Positions 1 through 12,372 of a stretch of DNA of 64,000 bases are shown in pieces. Location: positions 35,553,345-35,617,344 of the forward strand of contig NC_058190.1 of NCBI RefSeq assembly GCF_907165205.1, given 5' to 3'. The notes beneath the pieces were generated by a model, which made no database searches, was not told where the DNA came from, and saw nothing but the letters and a program-made list of their open reading frames with translations. The stretch comes from Coccinella septempunctata (Eukaryota; Arthropoda; Insecta; Coleoptera; Coccinellidae). The position numbers and the translations under genes were made by a program. The stretch's first letter is position 1. Every line of letters begins with the position of its first letter.

Positions 1-1400
1 GGCGTGTTTAGCTTAGTGGCCATTTAATTAGTTGCAGTGCCAATAGTTTACAGATTTTATTCAAGTTTTGAATAATATGTATGAGTGTTTCTTCAAAATG
101 TATGTAGGTACAGTGGGTATCTTACGTAAGTGGGTCACTGGATTGCACCTTATTCGTTTAGCAAAATCTTGAAGTGAATAATCAATATGATGATGACTGG
201 CTTAGAAATTAATGGTACATAGAGACTATTTATAACCTTTTTTTCATTTAAGATTCCACCAATTTCATTCAACATTATCCTAAGGAAATTTGAAATCGAA
301 ATTTGGAAACTATGCATCCATGTTGTGTTTGATTCAAAATATACTTGATGTCAAATGTGAGAAAATTTGAAAATTTTCATTTTTTCAACCACACCTATAG
401 ACAACATAGATACATTTTCCGTTGATTCTATTTACTCAAAGTTGTTTTGAATAAAATGGATTGAAATAAATATAAAACTAACATAATGCAGATTGTAAAG
501 GAGTAGTTAATTTAAGGGTCGATTTATAGTCGAAAAACAGTGGGTCTTTCATATAATATATTTTTTTTTGAGCAGCCCATGTTTATATACAGCTTTCTGA
601 AGAGAGCCTATGAAAAAAAATGTTTAATTTTTTTTTAGAAACCAGAAAGCGGACAAAAATCAAATTGAGAAGTTGTTCTATATAGGCAATTAAAATTTTT
701 TTGGTGTTTCCCTATAATGTCTGCATGCTATCCGCCAACTAGGTGGAAACTTTCACTTAAACCAGGAAATCAAAAATTAATTTCTCGAAAGTATCATATG
801 AATAAGAAAAAAAATTCTCGCGAAACGATTTTAGAGGTGTTTTTAATATCCCTTGCAATTATATGGGAACATGGCCCAATTCTTTCATCGCCTTCTCGCA
901 CCCAAAAAATTTCTGCTCAATTTTTTGACAGTTTTCTGAATTGTAAAAAAACATTTGAAAATTGCTTTCAAGGCGCCATCTTTGGGGGCTGCTCATCAAA
1001 ATTTGGCAACTCATGCTAGCTACTCCACTGAACCCCCACCTTAAAAGTACTTTTTTCGTTCTTGAAGTGGGCCGGTCTGGAAGAAAATTCCCGGGCCGGT
1101 TCGAGGTAGCCCATCCGCCCCTGGTATAAATAAGAGATAGACCGCCACCGAGAATATTTCTTTTGGGGAGAAAATTCTATAAGACACTCACATGACCGCT
1201 CACACGTTTAAAAGTAAATAAATATTACCTATTATTCAGATGATTCTTGTTGTAGATTCTGGTTTAGCTTCTTCTTTCGTTTTTCATTATTGAATCCTTC
1301 ATGCTACTGTCTATTCTGAATTACGCTTTTATAGCATTCATGCTGGAAATTTTTTTACAATTGACCGTCCCAAACCCTTCATCTTTAAAACGCGTTATAA
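1..1400. other. No gene recognised
   Basis: AT-rich sequence without a convincing coding exon. The open frame at 717-1019 has no recognisable domain and a low-complexity composition. A short GC-rich patch at about 1068-1125 carries two copies of GGGCCGG and resembles a repeat fragment, but I cannot assign it to a family. Confidence 0.5.
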
Positions 1401-1576
1401 CCTACATGTGTCAGTGAGTGTATCAATTTTATTAAAGAACTATTTACTTCAAAAATACTGACCTAACCTAACCTAACCTAACCTAACCTACATGTGTCAG
1501 TGAGTGTATCGATTTTATTAAAGAAGTTAAGCTAAGTCGAATCCAACCCCAAGAACTATTCACTTCAAAAATACTG
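1401..1576. repeat. Direct duplication split by a telomere-like repeat
   Basis: Two copies of one segment, at 1401-1460 and 1487-1576, begin with CCTACATGTGTCAGTGAGTG and end with CTTCAAAAATACTG. They flank the ACCTA array. The right copy is longer by about 30 bp; the extra sequence lies between two AAGAA motifs, so the left copy probably lost it by deletion between those short repeats. Confidence 0.85.
1461..1490 (-). repeat. Interstitial (TTAGG)n telomere-like repeat
   Basis: Six perfect ACCTA units, the complement of the insect telomeric repeat TTAGG. The array is interstitial and lies exactly between two copies of a duplicated segment. This arrangement suggests that the repeat was added while a double-strand break was repaired, rather than marking a chromosome end. 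Confidence 0.9.
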
Positions 1577-2240
1577 AGAAATGTCTCATTGTGAATCTGA
1601 TAATTGGTGATTACATTATTATGATACTTAATACTTTACTATATTGAATTTTCGGTCACTGCAAGATTATTTTATTAGGAATAATAAGAAACTTACTATT
1701 AGACGAGACTTGAAATGAAATATGTGATAGAAGTGGAGGAGATAAGAGGACAAAACAGACACGGGAAGCCTTGATGCCGTTCCGGGAAACAAATCTGACT
1801 GTTTGTGTATCGTGAAGTTAGATTGTGTAAACATGAATTATTGTAAAATTTTAGGAAAATTCATAATTACAATACGAACAAAAAAATCACAAAACAGCAG
1901 AAAATTCACAAAACAACAAAAAATTAACAAATAATAAAGCTTTTTTGTACCACAAACAAATCAACAAAGCAATTTATAATTATTATATGTACAACAAATG
2001 ATAACTGCTTGAGAAATTAAAAATTTCTCCGTCTACATTTTTGTCTTGCAAAATTGACAATTACATCATCATAATCTAGGGTTAGCAGTAACTTTGATTC
2101 TATGTTGTGTATCGCTAACGAATTCAGTCTATTTTCTAGTTGAGCGAAGATAGTTTTTTATCCTTTTCAGGCAGGAAAAACTCCGCTTACCACTGCAGTT
2201 ACTAACTGCCGTTGATGAGCATATTCGCAAGGCTATGTTA

Positions 2241-2539
2241 GTTATTTTTATTGAGAGAAAACTACTCTAACAGTGATATTCGAAAAATTTACAAAAATAT
2301 GTAATCAGTTAAATAATCGTTAAGACCGAACGGCTGCATGGAGCTCAATAATATTTTCAGATTTTCAACAAGGAGAGTTGCCCTTTCAGAATAAGTATCA
2401 CATTTCCATCTACGGTTATTTTTATTGAGAGAAAAATTAATCTAAAGGTGACTATTGAAAAATTTCCAAAAAAATGGTATCACCAATAATCGTCAAGTCC
2501 GAACGGCTTCATCGAGCTCAATAAAATTTTCAGATTTTT
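2241..2539. repeat. Degenerate two-unit tandem repeat, 174-bp period
   Basis: Copies at 2241-2375 and 2415-2539 both start with GTTATTTTTATTGAGAGAAA and end with GAGCTCAATAA..TTTTCAGATTTT. Both contain a CGAACGGCT motif. The family is not recognised and no coding potential is visible. Confidence 0.7.
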
Positions 2540-2545
2540 AAGATC

Positions 2546-4236
2546 TGATGAGTTGGACAGAAAAACAGTATTTGCGTGTCCAAAGTGTGCAGTAAAATTC
2601 CTAACGTAATATACAGAGTGTTTCATAAGTATAGCAACCAATTTAAGGATATTGTTATATCTTATATTACTTCCATATTTTTGCGGAGAAAAATATTATG
2701 CCAGTACCTTTTTCCAAAATTAAATGAATATCTACAATTATTATTCAATTCAAAACAAGAAAAGTTTTAACGCCAGAACGCTTTACCTTTCAGTAAAAAT
2801 GAAAACCGCTTGTAACTCATGAAAAACTCCAGTAGAGCAATCAAATTTGTGAGTGAATATGATTATTATTAAATGAATCATATCCTAAAACGTTTCGGGA
2901 TAGCAAATGCAACTGTAACAACCGCATTAGCTTATACTGGAAAAATGAAGCAAAAATAATAAAGGCACTCATTTCATCAATAATTTGTAATCGGAACACA
3001 ACAAAAAATAAAAGTTAAGCACATCCATCTAGTCCCACAGATTTTTAGTAGAATGTGCAGAAAGTTTATCAACTCTCATGATCATCAAAGTCATTCGAAT
3101 CGAGCTATCTCAAACTCTCTCAGCGTAATCTTCGAGACTCCAATTGCTTCAGAAATTTCGAATACCAGAACAAAGGAATACCACGCTTTTTCACAATTTC
3201 AGACAGAGAAATTCTGTAATCGAGATCTTTTATCAATTAAGGAATTTGTAGGCCGTCAAATACCTGACTGCTTTGTGCTTTCAGGAACGTAAATTAGGAA
3301 ACTTCTTAATAATAAATCAAATATTCACCGTAGTTGTTCAGATTAGCCCATTCACTTCATCAGAACTCTGATGCAGTTGATGAAAATGGATCATTTGAAG
3401 TGGTTAGGTTAGTAGACACCTTAAAAATCCCTTTTGTGAAATAGACAGATTGTGAGTTTTCCTTGAAGGGAGATCGCGTATTTGCCATCTGCAATCAAAT
3501 ATCAGATGAATCATTATAATTAATTATTTATTGTTTTGGGATTTAATACAGCTTTCACAAGTGTTTCGAAAGATACACTTTTATTCGAATATTGAAGTTG
3601 ACATATGATTGGTGGTTTATGGTGGGTGCAAAAAAAAAACAAATTTGTTTTTTTGGTATCGGTAATCCGAGAATGATTTTTCGAACCCCTTGTATTTCAC
3701 TGCTGAAGAGATATCGTATAATCTGGCTTCCAAAGTCGCGCAAAATTCAACTAGTACTTCGAAATTGGTCCCATTTTGGCACTGACAATTCGAATAAACT
3801 AAAATTCATAAACATTATTAAGTTTAAGACATACAAGTAGATAAGCGACTTCCTTTGACCATCATTACCCTTTGAATTTTGGAATCTCACCTTACACTGA
3901 CTTTGTTATTGAAATTTTTCATACTCGAGAAAAGTACTACCTACCATGAAACAATCGTAGTGAAAATTTGGACCTTCACAATCCAACAGATACAATTTTG
4001 AGAGGGGTTGAGGCGAGAATTTTTATGGATGCAAATAAATGAATAAAAATAAATCAAATCAATAAAGTTTTGTAGAGTAGATATTTGTCTGTTTCTGGCA
4101 GAAAACTAGGTCTTTCTTACTGATTGTATTGTCGTAACGGACAACAACTTTGAAATTTCATTATATTCAGATCAAAAAATTTCAGTGAAGAACAACACTA
4201 TAATAATTCAAAGCCAACTGCAATGTTTGAATCTAT
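2546..4236. other. No gene recognised
   Basis: AT-rich sequence. Open frames at 2576-2770, 3053-3292 and 3555-3840 have no recognisable domain, splice context or codon pattern that would support translation. Confidence 0.5.
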
Positions 4237-5990
4237 TAATAATAATAATAATAATAATAATTTATTGAATCCTTTGAGACATTGTACATGTATAGGAAGA
4301 GTCAACATAAATAGCTTTAGACATTAATTTATTATCCTCAGAGGAGACAGAAAAAGGAAATCAAAAAATTAAAGGAAAAAAAAAACAAAAATAACAATGA
4401 TAACGGTTTACACCCAAGATACTACCTAGTGTGATATCACTCTACCACTGAATTTAAATATTCGCTTTTACTATAAAAGCACTGTTCTAAAAGAATTTTT
4501 TTTATTTCTTTCTTGCAGCTCGAAAAATTCAACGTTTTAAGTCTATCAGGCAGATGATTGTAGAATTTTATGCCACTATACATAGGAGAATACTCAAATT
4601 TGCTCGTCCTATGAGCTGGAATGCAAATGGTTTCTTTTTGCCTAGTATTATATTCATGAAATTGGCAACACTTTTTTTGAGAATGAATATTCTTCCTCGT
4701 GTAAAGCAGGCAGTTTAGAATATAAATACATGGAAAACTTAATATTTTATGTTTTATAAAAGATGGTCTACAGGACTCCAGGGGTTTCAGACCGAAGATA
4801 AGGCGAATTATTCTTTTCTGGGCAACAAAAACAGAACCACTCCCAGACGACGCACCCCACAAGACCGTGTTATAATTTAAATGAGAGTAGACAAGTGAAT
4901 AGTATACACCCAGTATTGACTCGAGGGGGAGCAATGCTCTAAGTCGCTTCAAGGCATAAAATGCACTACTCAAACGCCTACAAACATAATCAATATGATT
5001 CATCCAGTTTAAATTTTTATCAACTTGTAGACCTAAAAATTTTACACAATCTGAGGGCTTTAGGCTTCCACGAGGAAGCTCGAGCATGAGCCGGTCGTTG
5101 GTGTCACGCAAGTGGAAGTGTACGAGATCAGTTTTATTCACGTTGAGTATGAGACCATTGCTGTAACACCAGTCCGAAAAATATTCAACCAGTATCTCGC
5201 ATCGCGACTTAAGCTCTGACAAATTGGATGCTGTCACCAAGAATGACACATCGTCAGCAAAAAATACCATCATAATATCAATGAAAAAAATTATAAGATA
5301 CGACCTAATATAATCCGGCAAATCATTAATAAACAGTAAAAACAACAGCGGACCCAATACCGATCCCTGAGGTACACCCATCTCCAAAGGATATTCTTCT
5401 GAGTCCCGCTGACTCACACTGACGTAAATATGCCGATCAACCAGAAAACTGCGCACCCAGTCGAGGAACACTCCCCTGAAGCCAATATTATAGAGCTTGT
5501 CGAGTAAAAAGTTGATATTAAGGCAGTCAAATGCACGCGACAGATCGAAAAACATCCCTGCCACACATACTCCGTCATCCAAGCATCCATAAACGAATTC
5601 CCCAAACTGACACGCCGCAGTCTCCGTCGACCTGCCCACCCGAAATCCGTGTTGACAATTCGTAATTGTTGAATATTTGTTCAAGTATCCCAACATTCTT
5701 TGATACACCAATTTCTCTATAACTTTCGAGAGAGAACTCAATATAGATATTGGTCGATAACTAGCCACATCATCAGGTGCGCCTTTCTTTTTGGGAACTG
5801 GGATTATCTTAGCTGTCTTCAGAATAAGAGGAAACCTACCAGAAGTGACCGAGGCATTGATCAGATGTGCCAAAATATCTGATATTTGAGGGGCAATAGC
5901 TTTCAAGATTTTTACCGAGATCATATCTTTACCACAACTCTTCACATTCTTCAGATTTTTAATAATGTGTACGACTTCATCAGCAACAAC
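4237..5990 (-). mobile_element. 5'-truncated non-LTR retrotransposon (LINE), Jockey/CR1-type
   Basis: The element reads on the minus strand. Its 3' end is marked by an (AAT)n microsatellite tail at 4237-4262, as in LINEs that end in short tandem repeats rather than poly(A). Coding homology starts abruptly near 5990, so the endonuclease and ORF1 are absent; this is the usual result of incomplete reverse transcription. It shares a conserved C-terminal layout with the intact LINE at 41.2-45.9 kb but is a different family. Confidence 0.85.
4437..5945 (-). pseudogene. Reverse transcriptase fragment of a LINE ORF2
   Basis: About 502 residues remain open and cover the reverse transcriptase and C-terminal region. 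Visible RT motifs are YRPISILSSLSKVIEK, the palm motif FFDLSRAFDCL, the GVPQGSVLGPLLFLLFIND block and the catalytic FADD box (F in place of the more common Y). Downstream are the thumb-like KFLGLQVDKNLNW and a C-terminal YNTR motif followed by GIKFYNHLPD. No endonuclease domain is left; homology continues a little upstream of the first Met to about 5990, so this Met is not the true start. The stretch just before FADD (SYLIIFFIDIMMVFFADD) looks several residues longer than usual, perhaps a small in-frame insertion. A 5'-truncated LINE cannot make a functional ORF2 protein. Confidence 0.85.
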
Positions 5991-7239
5991 TGGCAGAAAA
6001 AAAAATTATTGTTATAAATAAATTATTATTATAAAGACCCTGCATAAGATATGTTGATTTGTTCCCTCAAAATGCAATAAGCACAAGAATGTGGCAAGGA
6101 TCGAAATTTCATTCCCTCAACGACAAACATCATCACTGTAAACTCGCCACTAGCACCAATAGTTTAATTTTTCAAACTACATCTTGTGCCAACGGTCCTG
6201 AAGGAACAATGAAATTTCCGTTTCATTTCACCTGCCTGTTGATTCAATAATTCAGGAGAAGCAGTTGGCTGGAAAATTTAAATATTCATCTCGTAATTAT
6301 GATACCAACCGCAGAATGTTATGACTCCAAAGTAGAGAGGTTCGGGTTTGAAATGGTTCGTTCCAAACGAATTCAGATTCGAGAGAGTTGTGAAGGCGGA
6401 TATGTGCAGAAACATTGTCAAGAAGCAGTAACCATGTGTGTTTAGTAGATGTACTTATAGGAAGAATCCATTTGTCTTGATATCTCCCACCGGAAGTACA
6501 GACCTACTGTGTTCTGTGCGATTGTGAGTGCATAAAATTAGCCATTCTATAGAGCACACTTCATCAGCTTTTATTATACAGTTGCCTTTTTCATCAACTC
6601 TTACTTCCATAGGGAGAACAGACACTATTTGCAGAGTTAGATTTCCATTTTGTCGAAAAAATTTTAACTTATATTCTTGAAAATAGGTACCAAATTCAGG
6701 GAAATTTTATTGCGATATTCTTGTTAAGAAAAGAAATTAATGAAAAACTTGGAAATGATCTCTGAGCCATTGGCTCAGTGAATTGAAAATGATATTTTCA
6801 TCCTCATGAAGTTGTTTCCCCAAACTTGAATTGGCAGATCTATTACTTCTTCAGTCAGATTTGAGTTAGTATCATCAGTAAGGTATTCTTCAATTAATGT
6901 ATGAGTCAATGGTGCACTGATCCTTTCCAATGGTCTCCACGCTCCCCAGACTGGTTAGACACACCATTCGATTCAGAATGAAAAGTAGTATATTATGGTA
7001 TATTAAAACGGGCTCAGTCATACGTTAAATCGCTCCCGAAGATTTATCGTGCAGGGAAAGAACTAACGATGTCGATCAATATACGAAAGAAAAATCTCTA
7101 AGTCATTTCATGTAATGCACTCAGTTTATTTATAATAATATTAATAATGTTCATTTCGAGAACAATAGTATTTAATTTGTCATATTTCAAATAATATGAA
7201 CGGATTTCGAAGCTGAAAAAAGTACCCTTCATTTGGACG
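5991..7239. other. No gene recognised
   Basis: No coding exon, terminal inverted repeat or known repeat could be supported here. The frames at 6059-6250 and 7098-7400 are unsupported. Confidence 0.45.
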
Positions 7240-7685
7240 GTTTGGGATGGATCTGAAGGAGTTGAACAAGAGTGGTTTGGGAAGCCACACTTGAGTCTAC
7301 GTTGAATAAAAGAATCTGCGAAAAACAGGTCTAGCATGGTATTTTCTATTTTGCGCTGAGGCTGAGATATCAAAGGTGTTACTTTCTCAGATTTACACAC
7401 CGTATACTCGAAAATGATCTACCATTTAACCGATCTTCAAACTCTTATACTGTCTCAGAAAATGGTTATAAAACTGTGTGATCTCAAATCTAACTTATTT
7501 GTTCTAATAATAACTATAACTATAAGTTAAAAGATGGAATTCTGTTCTTTTATGGTTTTGCTTTCGTTTACATTTGGGACAGTTTGGGATAGGTCTGAAG
7601 GAGTTGAACAAGGGTGGTTTGGAAAGTTACACTCGAGTTGAATAAATGAATATCTAGAAGGTCTATAGCATAATATTTTCTATAG
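7240..7685. repeat. Direct repeats about 105 bp long, 342 bp apart
   Basis: Copies at 7240-7345 and 7582-7685 both start GTTTGGGAT, continue with TCTGAAGGAGTTGAACAAG and end near TATTTTCTAT. They diverge by scattered substitutions and short indels. The family is unrecognised and non-coding. Confidence 0.7.
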
Positions 7686-9225
7686 TTCATCCACGGCAGC
7701 GTCTGCGACAATCTATAAAACCCTCTTTCATATTTAGTCAATAGCAAAAAAATCACGATTGTTTTACAATTCAATACCCGAATAGGAATATATGACTTTT
7801 TTCCTGTATGCCGTAAATAAAAGTAAAGAGAACGATAAATTTTTCTCGCATACCTCTTGTAAAGTGAATGCAGGTATATATGGACGAAATGACGATGCAC
7901 CGGTAACTGCAGAACGAACGTCGGCATTTCCCGTTCTCATTATGAAATACTTGTTCTTTGAAAATAGAAATCATCACAAAGAGTACCGTGGAGCAATTAG
8001 AGTTGAAATCACCTAGAACAACGAACGTGACTTCACCCTAGCAACGCTGTTCTCCATTATCACACTTGAACAGTGAAAATTATCATCAGAAAAAAGAGGG
8101 CAAAAAATTAACGACCGGACATGGGAACCACCCTCGTTATAGAATTTCTCAGAAACGCCGTTGCTTCGAAAACAAAATACCAATAGAATAACACACAGAT
8201 TGAGTCTAATCCCACTCATCTTCTATTTTTAATTCAATTAGGTTTTGCTCAAATCTAAAACCGTAACAGCAGATATATTCTCCATTCAGGAGAAGTCTCA
8301 GTAGGTCTCGAAATTCCAGATGCAGCTTAAGGGGGAGTAATACCTCAAGAATCTCCATTCAAAAACGGCATTCACTAGTTCCTAATTTACGCTTTCAATT
8401 CCTTTTTGAAGCCTTGATTTATTTTGATAATTTTTTTTTCGATTTTGGTGTTTTTTTATGAGAAAAAAAAACTTGAACTTTAGTGTCAATGAAACTTGTT
8501 TTCACAATCATTTTTTGACGGTTTTTCGACATATTTCGATTAAAATAACGACGGGGTAACATCGGCGATTCCATTCTTCATTTATATTGCAATGATTTTT
8601 ATAGCGATATATGCCAAAATTACGCTGAAATTCAGGAATAACTGAAAATTGTTCAATAATCTTAATATAACCTCTCACGTGTAAATTTCTAATTTTCAAC
8701 TGACTCAGTACGTAATTCAGGCTATTGGTCAAAGATGTGACATATTTTCGTATTTGGGGTAGCATCCGTAAAGCAACCAATGTCGATCGTCTTTATCTCA
8801 AATCGTATGTAGGTACTACTTCCCCGTAACAGCTGGTCACAAAAGATCTCCAATGATTTCTTTAGTTTCAATCACAGAACTTAAACATATAAATACAAAT
8901 TACAAAAGGAATGGAATTGAAGAAATACTCGACTTCAAAGCAAATTAATCAGCATCAAAAATTTATAGGTTTTCTTTCTCTATTTTTTTCGATATATTTT
9001 TTCGACATCGAGAACAGTACAAAATTAAAGTCTTTGGTCTGTTTATTCTCGATACCAACCTGAATTCTGCGATTCAAAAGCTTAAATTAGATCATTCACA
9101 GTAGACCAAGATGTCAATAATTCTTGAATGGAGTATGTAGGTTTCACCTTTTGCAATTCACACCATCGAAAAAGCCTTCACAGTGGAGTTCGTTTCGTAT
9201 ATTCATATATGGCATTATTAGCTAA
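7686..9225. other. No gene recognised
   Basis: AT-rich sequence. Overlapping open frames on both strands at 7568-8219 and the frame at 8508-8780 show no domain. Confidence 0.45.
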
Positions 9226-9278
9226 TTGCTAGGCAGTGAACTCTAAAACCAGTTCTTTTAGAGTTCACTGTTGCTAGG
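9226..9278. mobile_element. 37-bp palindromic mini-element with 8-bp target duplication (hAT-like)
   Basis: A perfect 15-bp inverted repeat, CAGTGAACTCTAAAA at 9234-9248 and its complement at 9256-9270, surrounds a 7-base loop. The 37-bp unit is bounded on both sides by the same 8 bases, TTGCTAGG (9226-9233 and 9271-9278). An 8-bp target duplication and CAGTG ends are typical of hAT transposons. The unit is far too short to be more than a minimal end-to-end deletion product, so assignment to hAT is inference. Confidence 0.6.
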
Positions 9279-9620
9279 ATGACAAAATATGATGAAAAGT
9301 TTAGGCCGTTGGTACCCCCTTCCCATTAATGATTTTAGGGGCTGCTGTCCTCCCAATCACAGTGCTAATTCAAATTGATTAGAACCAAACGTATAAAAGG
9401 TCCTCGTACTTTTGTCTACCTCTAGTTGCATTTTTTCCAATTTCGCATGGGGGACGAGATATTATGGGTTTTAACTTTTCAAATTAACATACTGTATCTA
9501 GTCCAGAAACAAATTCGAGACCAGCTCGCAGAATCCAAGGGGTCATCTGTAGGATGAAAGTTTATCGAGGAGAGCAGTATAGTATACGAGGATATATTGA
9601 AAATTTCTTAGCCTACTATA
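9279..9620. other. No feature recognised
   Basis: Nothing could be supported between the palindromic mini-element and the mariner. Confidence 0.4.
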
Positions 9621-11223
9621 GAACCAAACAAAATTTCAATGTCAAAATATTTTATTACTCAATATATTCTCCTCTTGATTGGATACATTTATTACAGCGA
9701 ACGTGCAACGTCTCTAGACCTTTCAAAAAAAAAAATGTTTCTTCTTGCTCTGCAAACCAGATCTTCTCAGCTTTCATTACCTTCTTGTTGTAATAAAATT
9801 TACGACCCTTTCAACTTTTTTTCAGTTGAGGAAAGAGATGATGAAGCCAAATCTGGTGAATGAGGGGGATGTTCTAGTATTTCAAACCCTAAATCACGAA
9901 GTTTTTGCATGGCAACATGAGATTTGTGTGCAGGGGCATTGTCCTGCAGAAACAAAACACCTTTGGATAGCTTTGTGCGTCTTTTCTCTTCTGGTTATGG
10001 TAGAACCAAACAAAATTTCAATGTCAAAATATTTTATTACTCAATATATTCTCCTCTTGATTGGATACATTTATTACAGCGAACGTGCAACGTCTCTAGA
10101 CCTTTCAAAAAAAAATGTTTCTTCTTGCTCTGCAAACCAGATCTTCTCAGCTTTCATTACCTTCTTGTTGTAATAAAATTTACGACCCTTTCAACTTTTT
10201 TTCAGTTGAGGAAAGAGATGATGAAGCCAAATCTGGTGAATGAGGGGGATGTTCTAGTATTTCAAACCCTAAATCACGAAGTTTTTGCATGGCAACATGA
10301 GATTTGTGTGCAGGGGCATTGTCCTGCAGAAACAAAACACCTTTGGATAGCTTTGTGCGTCTTTTCTCTTCAATTTTTTCCCGTAGAGTGGTTAGTAATA
10401 TCGAATAGTAATCTCCGGTTATTGTTCTATCTTTATCCAAAAAATCAATCATGATTACTCCATGGCAGTCCCAAAACACTGAAGAAAGAACTTTTCCAGC
10501 AGATTTTTGGACACGAAACTTCTTAGGTCTTGGAGAACCAGTGTCACCATTCCATCGATTATCCTTTGTTTCTAGATCGTAGAAATGTACCCAAGTCTCA
10601 TCCATAGTAACAATTCGGTTCAAGAAGTCTACATCGTTTTCAAATCGTGCACAGCTCGAACGCGATGCTTCTACCCTTGAACGCTTTTGGTCAACATTCA
10701 AACATTTGGGGATCCATTTTGTAGCAATTTTTCTCATGTCCAAATTGACGTGAACTATATGATGACCGCGTTCGTATGAAATATTCAGTACTTCAGATAT
10801 CCGTTTTAGCCTAATCCGACGGTCTGATAAAATCATGTCATGAAGTGCATCGATATTTTCGGGGACTGACACAGAAACTGGCCTTCTCGATCGGTCATCT
10901 TCATCTTCAATGGAAAATTTACCTCTTTTGAAACTTGCAGTCCAATTTTTCGCGGTCGCATACGAAGAACATTGATCACCAAGGGTATTATGCATATCTT
11001 CGTAAATCTGCTTATCTCTCAACCCTTTTAAATAAGGTTCTTGATGATGGCTCGATACTCCAATTTTTCGATTTTCACAATTTCGGTGGACATCTTCTTT
11101 CTTTTAATTTATTGCGTTACACTGGTTTCCTTTTTTGACCTCAGAATTCACACTGACACTTCTAATGAGTTATTGTTTGTTGCTATGGTAACGCAATATT
11201 TTTTTTATGCATGGAACAGGTCT
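9621..11223 (-). mobile_element. Inactivated mariner transposon with duplicated 3' end
   Basis: The transposase reads on the minus strand. The terminal sequence GAACCAAACAAAATTTCAAT occurs twice, at 9621 and 10003, each next to a TA. A segment of about 370 bp (9621-9990 and 10003-10370) is repeated almost perfectly with 12 bp between copies. Both copies carry the same disabling deletion, so the duplication followed or accompanied inactivation. The opposite end, near 11223, shows only weak terminal-repeat similarity and is placed tentatively. Confidence 0.85.
10037..11093 (-). pseudogene. Mariner transposase, broken
   Basis: The gene once encoded a D,D34D mariner transposase, which cuts and pastes DNA at TA sites. 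The natural start is the ATG at 11093 (MSTEIVKIEKLEYRA..), followed within about 20 codons by two in-frame stops, after which the frame continues from about 11022. Helix-turn-helix DNA-binding and linker regions are recognisable (SYATAKNWTASFKRG, then NISYERGHHIVHVNLDMRK). The first catalytic Asp is in TMDETWVHFYD and the second in LQDNAPAH. After HPPHSPDLASS a short deletion removes the position of the third catalytic Asp and shifts the frame. The expected C-terminus, ending GLETLHVRCNKC..GEYIE, is readable in the shifted frame to a stop at 10037. The product cannot be active. Confidence 0.9.
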
Positions 11224-11342
11224 AGGCTAACTAGATATCAATACATCTTCGTACCACATCTTGTTGAAGGCCGCATCAGTATCTCTCTTTCTTCATGTAA
11301 TTGCTTCATCAAATCAATGAACAAGAAATGCTATTGAATAGC

Positions 11343-11442
11343 ATGATATATTGTCGACCTTCTATATTGATTGTACAGGTACAGGTTAGGTTAGGTTAGG
11401 ATATATGATATATTGTCGATCTTTTATATTGCTGGTAGGTAT
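11343..11442. repeat. Second TTAGG insertion between direct duplicates
   Basis: Three TTAGG units, with a partial fourth, at 11383-11400 lie between two copies of a segment of about 38 bp (11343-11381 and 11405-11442). Both copies begin ATGATATATTGTCGA. The layout matches the one at 1401-1576: telomere-like repeat in the middle, flanking sequence duplicated. Confidence 0.8.
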
Positions 11443-12096
11443 AGATTGTGGTGTAAATATTCGAGATTACGATAACTGCACGTATTTCAGCATTTTCAGC
11501 TGCAGCATACTGAACGAACATAAAAAATTCTGTGCTGTAATCCAATTTTGATTATAACTGAAAATAATGAACTGAAATGACTGGAAAAACTCACTTCATC
11601 ATAGCGGAACGTTGCGATTCAACGGAGAGAATAGAATCAATGCCGAGAAAACATATTCAGCTGCATTTTCCATATCTCTAAACTAACGAACCTGAAATCA
11701 CAATTTAGCGTTTTGCAGCGATGTTCAGTCTAAAATAATCCCTAACCATTAGTTGTTATTTCATAAATCACACGGGTCTTTGGTGTGGAGTAAATTCCGT
11801 TGATTTTTGTTCGTGGTGAATAGACTGACATAAAAATCCGCATCCGATGTGCTTCATTCGTAAAATATGATTGTGATAGAAAGAGATGATTTTGTATTTG
11901 ATTTCGAGAAAGGAACAAGTAAACCGTTTCGATATACTAACAATTCCATGAAAAACCTATCACATTGATTCATGGAATAGGTATTGAATAATTGCTTGCA
12001 ATAACGAACGTTCGGAACCAGCAGGAAAAAATTATAATCCTCTCTTGAAATTTTTCCATTTTGCATTCTAAAAATGATAGGTATAATGCAGTGAAC
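11443..12096. other. No gene recognised
   Basis: AT-rich sequence without a supported exon. The minus-strand frame at 11854-12105 has no domain. Confidence 0.4.
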
Positions 12097-12328
12097 CATA
12101 GACATATAGACATGGACTGTGCCTTCCCTTTATATCTATGTATTAAATACGGTCAAAAAAAGTGACAGAGAGAAACTGAACATCGGGCATGCAGTTGTCT
12201 TTTTCTATAGAATTTTGATTAGTCCATACTCATCTCTATGTGAACAAAAAAGAGACAGTTAAAGCCAGACGATTATTTCTTTCTTTCTATAAAAATGTCA
12301 ATTGCATGGTGACATTGCTCAGTCCATC
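12097..12328. mobile_element. MITE, CATAGACAT family, copy 1
   Basis: The left end, CATAGACATATAGACATGGA, resembles the inverted right end near ATTGCTCAGTCCATC. The interior matches, in the opposite orientation, the copy at 17001-17244, including GTGACAGAGAGAAAC and GAACAAAAAAGAGACAG segments. No coding capacity. Confidence 0.75.
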
Positions 12329-12372
12329 GTTTAGATGAAAACCAAATAAAAAGTATACAGTTATTATACGAG

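Noticed and set aside
1461..1490. Chromosome end
   Set aside because: Only six telomere-like units, with ordinary sequence on both sides.
9554..10454. Plus-strand overlapping frames with repeated peptides
   Set aside because: They are antisense readings of the duplicated mariner 3' end.
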